Both the position numbers and the translations under genes were made by a program. This document shows, piece by piece, positions 21,435 through 26,998 of a DNA stretch of 26,998 nucleotides (its first letter is position 1; each line of letters opens with the position of its first letter). The notes beneath the pieces were generated by a model. The model worked only from the letters and a program-made list of their open reading frames with translations, searched no databases and had not been told where the DNA came from. The DNA lies in contig JAEZQR010000286.1 of the NCBI GenBank assembly GCA_023413015.1, positions 1 through 26,998 of the forward strand. Direction: 5' to 3'. Origin of the DNA: Pseudomonadota bacterium (GTDB lineage Bacteria > Pseudomonadota > Alphaproteobacteria > Sphingomonadales > Sphingomonadaceae).

Positions 21435-22892
21435 GTGTCGACGCACAAGGCCCGCACCGGCGCTGCGCGCGCCGAGCTCTACAAGAAGCGGGAGAAGATC
21501 TTCCCGAAGCGCGTGAGCGGACGCTTCCGTTCGCTCAAGTGGCTTGTCATGGCGGTGACGCTGACGATCTACTATTTCACGCCATGGCTGCGCTGGAACC
21601 GCGGGCCTTATGCTCCCGACCAGGCGGTGCTGGTCGATATTGCCCACCGCCGCTTCTACTTCGGCCCGATCGAGATCTGGCCGCAGGAATTCTACTACAT
21701 CGCCGGCCTGCTGATCATGGCGGGCATCGGGCTGTTCCTCGTCACCTCGAGCATCGGCCGCGCCTGGTGCGGCTACGCCTGCCCGCAGACCGTCTGGGTC
21801 GACCTGTTCATGGCCGTCGAGCGCCGGATCGAGGGTGACCGCAACGCGCGCATCAGGCTCGACCGCGCGCGGTGGGGACCAGCGAAGATCGCCAGACGTG
21901 CCGCGCTCCATGCGAGCTGGCTGCTGATCGGGCTTCTCACCGGCGGCGCTTGGGTCTTCTACTTCGCGGACGCGCCGACGCTCGCGCGCGAGCTGTTCAA
22001 CGGCGAGGCAGCCTTCATCGCCTACGCCAGCATCGGCGTGCTGACCGCCACGACTTACCTATTCGGCGGCCTGCTGCGCGAGCAAGTCTGCAACTATATG
22101 TGTCCGTGGCCGCGCATTCAAAGCGCGATGCTCGACGAGAACTCGCTGGTCGTCACCTACAAGGCGTGGCGCGGCGAGCCCCGCAGCCAAGGCATGAAGC
22201 GCGCCGAGATCGCTGACCTGAAGCTCGGCGACTGTATCGACTGCAACGCCTGCGTGAACGTCTGCCCCGCCGGCATCGACATCCGCAACGGGCCGCAGCT
22301 CGAATGCATTACCTGCGCGCTGTGCATCGACGCCTGCAACGACGTGATGGGCAAGCTCAACCGCCCGCAGGACCTGATCGGCTACACCACGCTCAAGCGC
22401 GACCAGGAGGAGGCGGCCGGCAAGCCGCTCAAGCCGCTGTGGCGGACGGTCGTCCGGCCGCGCACCATGCTCTACTTCGCCGGCTGGTCACTGATCGGCC
22501 TCGCCATGCTCGGCGTGCTCGCCACGCGCGACCGCCTCGACCTCAGCGTCGGCCACGACCGCAACCCCACCTTCGTGCGGCTCGCCGACGGCGACATCCG
22601 CAACGGCTACACGGTCAAGCTGCTCAACATGGAGGCGCGGCCGCGGCGCTTTGCACTGTCGATCGCGGGCCTCAAGGGCGCATCGATGCACGAGGCGCTG
22701 GGCTCGAAGGAGGAGCGCTCGACGCTGGTGATCGACGCGCGCCCCGACGGCCTTGAGACGCTTCACGTCTACGTCCGCGCGCCGCGGACGGCGCTCGACG
22801 GCGAGCGCACCGACTTCCGTTTCGAGCTGCGCGAGATCGGCGGCGACGAGGCCACCAGCGAAACCACCTACTTCAGCGCACCGGAGGCATGA
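21435..22892 (+). CDS. ccoG: cbb3 oxidase assembly ferredoxin-like protein CcoG (RdxA/FixG)
   Basis: This 485-residue membrane protein has an N-terminal KREKIFPKRVSGRF motif, about five transmembrane helices including the CGYACPQTVWVDLFM loop and the NYMCPWPRIQSAM loop. Two [4Fe-4S] motifs follow: CIDCNACVNVCP (267, 270, 273, 277) and CITCALCIDAC (291, 294, 297, 301). A C-terminal immunoglobulin-like FixG domain closes it. CcoG reduces copper for delivery to the oxidase. The start is GTG 21435, with GGAGGGGAG overlapping the ccoP stop region as ribosome binding site. Confidence 0.94.
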   Translation: MSTHKARTGAARAELYKKREKIFPKRVSGRFRSLKWLVMAVTLTIYYFTPWLRWNRGPYAPDQAVLVDIAHRRFYFGPIEIWPQEFYYIAGLLIMAGIGLFLVTSSIGRAWCGYACPQTVWVDLFMAVERRIEGDRNARIRLDRARWGPAKIARRAALHASWLLIGLLTGGAWVFYFADAPTLARELFNGEAAFIAYASIGVLTATTYLFGGLLREQVCNYMCPWPRIQSAMLDENSLVVTYKAWRGEPRSQGMKRAEIADLKLGDCIDCNACVNVCPAGIDIRNGPQLECITCALCIDACNDVMGKLNRPQDLIGYTTLKRDQEEAAGKPLKPLWRTVVRPRTMLYFAGWSLIGLAMLGVLATRDRLDLSVGHDRNPTFVRLADGDIRNGYTVKLLNMEARPRRFALSIAGLKGASMHEALGSKEERSTLVIDARPDGLETLHVYVRAPRTALDGERTDFRFELREIGGDEATSETTYFSAPEA

Positions 22893-22893
22893 C

Positions 22894-23370
22894 ATGGCTG
22901 CCGCAGCGATCAGGACATTCACCGGCCGCAAGCTCGCCGCGATCATCGTCGGCTTCTTCGCGGTCGTCATCGCCGTCAACGTCACCATGGCGACGCTCGC
23001 CTCGCGCACCTTCAGCGGCGCGATCGTCAAGAATGGCTATGTCGCGAGCCAGGACTTCAACGACTGGCTCAAGGCAGGCCGGCGGCAGGCGGCGCTCGGC
23101 TGGGCCGTCGGCGTGCGTACCGAAGGCGACCTGATCGTCGTGTCGGCGCTTGGCCACGACGGCGAGCCCTTGTCCGGCCTCTCGGTCACCGCGACGCTCG
23201 CCCGCCCGCTGGCGGCGAAGGAGGAGGCGGTTCTGCGCCTGCACCGCCGCGCGTCGGGCGACTATGCCGTGGCCCATGCGCTGGCGCCCGGCCAGTGGGA
23301 GGCTTTGATCCAGCTCAAGGACGGGGCGCACAGCTACCGGCTAGACGATCGCATCAACGTTGGATCATAG
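22894..23370 (+). CDS. ccoH: FixH family protein (cbb3 oxidase assembly CcoH)
   Basis: This 158-residue protein has an N-terminal transmembrane helix (GRKLAAIIVGFFAVVIAVNV) and the family motif TFSGAIVKNGYVASQDFNDW. A periplasmic beta-rich domain follows with LVVSA-like strands, ending APGQWEALIQLKDGA. CcoH is needed for stable assembly of the cbb3 oxidase. GGAGG lies six bases before the ATG, and the gene starts two bases after the ccoG stop. Confidence 0.9.
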   Translation: MAAAAIRTFTGRKLAAIIVGFFAVVIAVNVTMATLASRTFSGAIVKNGYVASQDFNDWLKAGRRQAALGWAVGVRTEGDLIVVSALGHDGEPLSGLSVTATLARPLAAKEEAVLRLHRRASGDYAVAHALAPGQWEALIQLKDGAHSYRLDDRINVGS

Positions 23371-23373
23371 CCG

Positions 23374-25560
23374 ATGACATCTGCGATCGCCGCCAGTCCG
23401 CTCGACCTGTTCACCGCCGAGCTTAGCGAGGGACGTGTCCGCCTCGACCTGCATGTACCTAGCATCCATTGCGCCGGCTGCATCCGCAAGATCGAGACCG
23501 CGGTGCGCGCGCTTCCCGGCGTCGAGCATGCGCGGGTGAACTTCACCACCCGCCGTCTGGCGGTCGAATGGGCCACGGACCGGCAGCGGCCGGAGGCGAT
23601 CGTCGCGGCGGTCGAAGGCTTGGGCTTCGAGGTCCGCCCGTTCGCGCCTGAACAGGCCGGCGAGGGCGAGGCGCAGTCGGCCTCGCAGGGGCTGCTGCGC
23701 GCGATGGTGGTCGCGGGCTTCGCCTCGATGAACGTCATGCTGCTGTCGATCTCGGTGTGGTCGGGGGCGAGCGACGCGACGCGCGACCTGTTCCACGCCA
23801 TCTCGGCGGCCATCGCGATTCCAGCGATCGCCTACGCCGGCCGGCCATTCTTCATCTCGGCCTGGCAGGCGCTGCGCCGCGGCGGCACCAACATGGACGT
23901 GCCGATCTCGATTGGTGTCATCCTCGCGACCGCGATGAGCCTCTATGAGACGCTCCATTCCGGGCCGCACGCCTATTTCGACGGCGCGACCTCGCTGCTC
24001 TTCTTCCTGCTCATTGGCCGCTACCTCGACAGCGTGATGCGCGACCGCGCGCGCACGGCGGTGTCGCAGCTCTTGAAGCAGACCGCGCGCGGCGCGACGA
24101 CTTTGCTTTCCGACGGCACGACCGAATACCGTCCGATCGAGGCGGTCGCGCCCGGCATGCGGGTGCTGGTCTCGGCCGGCGACCGCATCCCGGTCGACGG
24201 CGTGGTGGAGGCGGGCCGCTCCTCGATCGACCGCTCGCTCATCACCGGCGAGAGCCTTCCCGAGGCCGTCAGCGTCGGCGACCGCGTGCTCGCCGGCACG
24301 CTCAACATCGACGGCCCGTTGACGCTCAAGACCACCGCCGCCGGCGAAGCGACCTTCATGGCCGACGTCGTGCGGCTGATGGAGGCGGCGGAGGGCGGCC
24401 GCGCTCGCTACGTGCGGCTCGCCGACCGCGCTTCGCGCTGGTACGCGCCCGTCGTGCACCTGACCGCTTTGCTGACCGCTGCCGTCTGGCTGCTGCTCGG
24501 CTCCGGCCCACACATGGCGCTGACCATCGCGGCCGCCGTGCTCATCATCACCTGCCCCTGCGCGCTAGGGCTCGCGGTGCCGGCGGTGCAGGTGACTGCC
24601 GCCGGCGTGCTGATGCGCCGCGGCGTGCTCGTCAAGGACGGCGGCGCGCTCGAACGGCTCGCCGAATGCGACACTGTCGTGTTCGACAAGACCGGGACGC
24701 TGACGCTCGGCCGCCCCGAGCTTGCCGGCAAGCTGCCGCTTGGGGACACGGACGCGGCGCTGGCGGCGGCGCTCGCCGCGCGCAGCACCCATCCGCTGTC
24801 GCGGGCGCTGTTCGCCGCCACCAAGGCCGCTGGCATCGCGCCTGCGGCCGTCGACGAGATCCGCGAGCAGCCCGGTTGCGGGCTTGAGGCGCTCGTCGAC
24901 GGCTCGCAGGTGCGGCTGGGCCGCCCGTCGTGGGTCGATCCGGCGCTGGCGACGACGGCCGATGCCAGCCTGCTTCAGCTCGCCTACCGCCGCGGCGATG
25001 CGCCCGCAGTCCTGCTCACCTTCCGCGACCACCCACGCGCCGATGCGGCCGGGACCATCGCCAAGCTGCAGGCGGCGGGCATGGACGTCCGCATCCTGTC
25101 CGGCGACCGCGCTTCGGCCGTCGCCGCGGTCGCGTCCAGCCTCAACGTCCGCACCTGGGCCGCCGAGTGCCGCCCGGCCGACAAGGTCGAGGCGATCCGC
25201 ATGCTGCAGGGGCAGGGGCGCCGCGTGCTCGTCGTCGGCGACGGGCTCAACGACGGACCAGCGCTCAGCTCCGGCCACGCCTCGATGGCGCCGTCGACCG
25301 CCAGCGACGTCGGTCAGACCGCGGCCGATCTCGTGTTCCTTGGCGACGACCTCGGCGGCGTGGCCACCGCGCTCGATACCGCGCGCCGCGCGCGCCGCCG
25401 CGTGCTGCACAACTTCGTGCTGGCGATCGGCTACAACATCGTCGCTGTGCCCATCGCGATGCTCGGCTACGCCACGCCGCTGATCGCCGCCGTCGCCATG
25501 TCAACCTCCTCGATCCTCGTCATCGCCAACGCGCTCTCGCTGCGGGTCGGAGTACGCTGA
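23374..25560 (+). CDS. ccoI: Copper-transporting P1B-type ATPase CcoI (FixI)
   Basis: This 728-residue protein has an N-terminal heavy-metal-associated domain with HCAGCIRKIE (Cys33, Cys36) and eight transmembrane helices. The metal-transport motif TCPCALGLA is at 394-396. The actuator loop contains ITGESLPE, the phosphorylation site is FDKTGTLTLG (Asp438), and the ATP-binding domain has STHPLSRAL (the HP motif), followed by VVGDGLNDGPAL. It exports copper for cbb3 oxidase maturation, as CcoI does. It starts three bases after ccoH and overlaps ccoS by one base (TGATG), a sign of translational coupling. Confidence 0.95.
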   Translation: MTSAIAASPLDLFTAELSEGRVRLDLHVPSIHCAGCIRKIETAVRALPGVEHARVNFTTRRLAVEWATDRQRPEAIVAAVEGLGFEVRPFAPEQAGEGEAQSASQGLLRAMVVAGFASMNVMLLSISVWSGASDATRDLFHAISAAIAIPAIAYAGRPFFISAWQALRRGGTNMDVPISIGVILATAMSLYETLHSGPHAYFDGATSLLFFLLIGRYLDSVMRDRARTAVSQLLKQTARGATTLLSDGTTEYRPIEAVAPGMRVLVSAGDRIPVDGVVEAGRSSIDRSLITGESLPEAVSVGDRVLAGTLNIDGPLTLKTTAAGEATFMADVVRLMEAAEGGRARYVRLADRASRWYAPVVHLTALLTAAVWLLLGSGPHMALTIAAAVLIITCPCALGLAVPAVQVTAAGVLMRRGVLVKDGGALERLAECDTVVFDKTGTLTLGRPELAGKLPLGDTDAALAAALAARSTHPLSRALFAATKAAGIAPAAVDEIREQPGCGLEALVDGSQVRLGRPSWVDPALATTADASLLQLAYRRGDAPAVLLTFRDHPRADAAGTIAKLQAAGMDVRILSGDRASAVAAVASSLNVRTWAAECRPADKVEAIRMLQGQGRRVLVVGDGLNDGPALSSGHASMAPSTASDVGQTAADLVFLGDDLGGVATALDTARRARRRVLHNFVLAIGYNIVAVPIAMLGYATPLIAAVAMSTSSILVIANALSLRVGVR

Positions 25561-25715
25561 TGGTCGCCCTGTCGCTCCTCATCCCGGTCGCACTCGCCAC
25601 CGGCCTGCTCGGCCTCGCCGCCTTTCTCTGGACCGTCCGCAGCCGCCAGTACGAAGACCTCGACGGCGCTGCGCTGCGCATCCTTCTCGACGACGAGCCG
25701 GAGGAGCGGAGCTGA
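25560..25715 (+). CDS. ccoS: cbb3-type oxidase assembly protein CcoS
   Basis: This 51-residue protein has one N-terminal transmembrane helix (LLIPVALATGLLGLAAFLWT) and then the CcoS signature SRQYEDLDGAALRILLDD. CcoS is required for cofactor insertion into the oxidase. The ATG overlaps the ccoI stop codon. It is the last gene of the operon; a strong terminator follows 38 bases later. Confidence 0.92.
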   Translation: MVALSLLIPVALATGLLGLAAFLWTVRSRQYEDLDGAALRILLDDEPEERS

Positions 25716-25753
25716 CACGTCACCGACCGCGGGCAGATTTGTCCGCAGGCAAA

Positions 25754-25797
25754 AAGAGCCCGGCCAGTGAAGATCGCTCCTCACCGGCCGGGCTCTT
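25754..25797. terminator. Bidirectional intrinsic terminator between ccoS and ompW
   Basis: AAGAGCCCGGCC (25754-25765) pairs perfectly with GGCCGGGCTCTT (25786-25797), with an inner GTGA/TCAC extension and a 10-base loop. On the minus strand it is followed by a T5 run (complement of 25751-25755), the classic form for ending the ompW transcript. On the plus strand it is followed by TTCCGTTT, adequate for ending the ccoNOQPGHIS transcript. It lies in the 95-bp convergent gap. Confidence 0.88.
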
Positions 25798-25810
25798 CCG
25801 TTTCGGCAGT

Positions 25811-26461
25811 TTAGAACCGGAAGCCCACGCCGATGCCGGCGACGATCGGATCGAGGTTCACGTCGACCGTGTTGACCAGCGCGCCGGTGCGCAGCGTCGC
25901 GGTGGTGTTGATGTCGATGTACTTCACGTCGAGGTTGAGGAACCAGCGTTCATTGAGCGCGACGTCGACGCCCGCCTGCAGCGCGTAACCGAGCGAGTCG
26001 TCGAGCGACACCTTGGTGCCGCCGATCGCGGTCTCGAGCGCGCGGCTCGCGTTCTCGTCGTAGAACATCGTGTAGTTGATGCCCACACCGACGTAGGGCC
26101 GCACCATCGCCTCAGGGGCGAAGTGGTACTGGAGCGTCAGCGTCGGCGGCAGCGCCATCGCGTCGGCGAGCTTGCCGACGCCCGCGAGCGCGCCGCGGCC
26201 CGAGATGTCGTGCGGGCTGGTCGCCAGGATCAGCTCGGCGCCGATGTTGGTGGTTAGCATGTAGGTGAAGTCGAGTTCCGGAACGACGGCGTTGTCGACC
26301 GCGACGTGGCCGGTCGGATAGCTCGGCCGCACGGCGCTCGCATCCTCGTTCGGCGCGACGACTATGCCGCGCAGCCGGACCAGCGTGTCGCCGGCTTCGG
26401 CGTGGGCAGGCTGCGCCGCGAGGATCGCGAGGCCCGCAGCGGACATGATCATGGTCTTCAT
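25811..26461 (-). CDS. ompW: OmpW-family outer-membrane protein
   Basis: This 216-residue protein has a signal peptide (MKTMIMSAAGLAILAAQPAHA) and an eight-stranded barrel typical of OmpW. The first strand is TLVRLRGIVVAPNEDAS. FTYMLTTNIGAELILATSPH, LQYHFAPEAMVRPYVGVGIN, ERWFLNLDVKYIDI and a terminal AGIGVGFRF with the C-terminal Phe follow. OmpW proteins form small hydrophobic channels and are oxygen- and redox-regulated in other bacteria. AGGGAG lies seven bases before the ATG. It is divergent from hemN; the FNR box at 26562-26575 lies 101 bp upstream of its start. Confidence 0.9.
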   Translation of the reverse strand: MKTMIMSAAGLAILAAQPAHAEAGDTLVRLRGIVVAPNEDASAVRPSYPTGHVAVDNAVVPELDFTYMLTTNIGAELILATSPHDISGRGALAGVGKLADAMALPPTLTLQYHFAPEAMVRPYVGVGINYTMFYDENASRALETAIGGTKVSLDDSLGYALQAGVDVALNERWFLNLDVKYIDINTTATLRTGALVNTVDVNLDPIVAGIGVGFRF

Positions 26462-26561
26462 GGATTTGCTCCCTAGTTGGTGAACTGGGAGTGCCGCGGC
26501 GGGACCGCGGCCTCATTGATCCAGCGCAACGATCCGCGGCATGGCTGCCATGCATGGGTGT

Positions 26562-26575
26562 TTGATCGGAATCAA
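26562..26575. promoter_or_regulatory. FNR/FixK box between ompW and hemN
   Basis: TTGATCGGAATCAA is a perfect TTGAT-N4-ATCAA palindrome. Its centre is 41.5 bases from the hemN ATG (26610), so an activated transcript from the usual position would start at or next to the AUG. It is centred 107 bp from the ompW ATG, giving a leader of about 66 bases in that direction. hemN and ompW are both known FNR-regulon members in other bacteria. Confidence 0.82.
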
Positions 26576-26609
26576 AGCGCCGGCATCGCGCTTCGGCGAT
26601 GCAGGTTGC

Positions 26610-26998
26610 ATGTGGACCTATCTCCCCCGCTATTTCGCCGCGCCCGCGCCGCGCTACACCAGCTATCCGACCGCCGCCGAATTCACCCGCCAGGTCGGTG
26701 TCGTGGACCAAGCCGCCGCGCTGGCCGGCGTCGCGCCGGATGCGCGCCTGTCGCTCTACCTGCACATCCCTTACTGCGAGAAGATCTGCTGGTATTGCGG
26801 CTGCAACACGGGAGCCGCCAACCGGCCCGACCGGCTGACCGCCTATGTCGAGGCGCTGAGGACCGAGATCGCCACCGTCTCGAAGCGTCTCGAAGGGCGG
26901 GGCAGGGTCGTCTCGATCCACTTCGGCGGCGGCAGCCCGAACGCGCTGTCGGCGGCCTCCTTCGCCATGATCGTCGAGGCGCTGCGCGCCGGCTTCCG
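26610..26998 (+). CDS. hemN: Oxygen-independent coproporphyrinogen III oxidase, N-terminal part (runs off window)
   Basis: The first ~130 residues of a radical SAM enzyme that decarboxylates coproporphyrinogen III in heme synthesis without O2. Visible are RYTSYPTAAEFT, the cluster motif YLHIPYCEKICWYCGCN (C-x3-C-x2-C), and VVSIHFGGGSPNAL, the glycine-rich SAM-binding stretch. These match HemN rather than the shorter HemW, since RYTSYPTA and CWYCGCN are HemN-type. The gene is cut by the window end at about a third of the usual ~450 residues. Only a weak AGGT precedes the ATG. It supplies heme for the cbb3 oxidase at low oxygen, and the FNR box lies just upstream. Confidence 0.93.
   Translation, partial: MWTYLPRYFAAPAPRYTSYPTAAEFTRQVGVVDQAAALAGVAPDARLSLYLHIPYCEKICWYCGCNTGAANRPDRLTAYVEALRTEIATVSKRLEGRGRVVSIHFGGGSPNALSAASFAMIVEALRAGF

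Noticed and set aside
1..26998. CRISPR arrays, tRNA or rRNA genes, insertion sequences, phage genes
   Set aside because: No regularly spaced repeats, no cloverleaf or rRNA sequence, and no transposase or integrase motifs were found on reading both strands.

Overview
This is a high-GC window (roughly two thirds G+C) of alphaproteobacterial character. A sphingomonad is most likely. The reasons are the long TonB-dependent receptor feeding a Rieske oxygenase, the 6-phosphogluconolactonase-like sequence, the FnrL-type regulator and the small-gene modules on the left. The taxonomic call is inference from protein resemblance, not from a marker gene.

Region 1 (1-2.6 kb) holds small accessory genes on the + strand: the tail of a small hypothetical protein, a MarR-like winged-helix protein, a DnaQ-type 3'-5' exonuclease and an XRE-type HTH protein. 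They are followed by about 340 bp holding hairpins and the possible cut-off 5' end of another gene. It looks like the edge of a genomic island.

Region 2 (2.6-11.2 kb) is a catabolic locus built around a divergent promoter at about 9.1 kb. Leftwards it carries a MalT-like LuxR ATPase regulator, then a probable operon of TonB-dependent receptor, homomeric-type Rieske oxygenase and SRPBCC protein. Rightwards it carries a DJ-1/PfpI-family protein and a ferredoxin-NAD(P)H reductase. Uptake, oxygenation, electron supply and control are present, but no ferredoxin or oxygenase beta subunit is visible. The substrate cannot be read from sequence.

Region 3 (11.2-14.0 kb) is a belt of decay. It contains an ~840 bp gene-poor stretch with a truncated small-protein gene, a 6-phosphogluconolactonase homologue that has lost its signature active-site residues, and an MBL-fold RNA-processing-type exonuclease gene broken by a frameshift and missing its C-terminus. 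Region 4 (14.1-16.0 kb) has an intact YcbB-like L,D-transpeptidase and a DUF1275 membrane protein, then ~610 bp without a gene.

Region 5 (16.6-27.0 kb) is a microaerobic respiration locus: an FnrL-type oxygen sensor, a hemerythrin-like protein, the full cbb3 oxidase operon ccoNOQP with its assembly genes ccoGHIS, a strong terminator, ompW, and the start of hemN (oxygen-independent coproporphyrinogen III oxidase), which runs off the window.

The most unifying observation is that perfect FNR palindromes (TTGAT-N4-ATCAA) occur in three intergenic gaps, each between divergent genes: MBL-exonuclease/L,D-transpeptidase, hemerythrin/ccoN, and ompW/hemN. The FNR-type regulator encoded here carries the cysteines and recognition helix expected to bind them. 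The second and third sites fit known FNR regulons. The first suggests oxygen control of peptidoglycan cross-linking, which is less expected.
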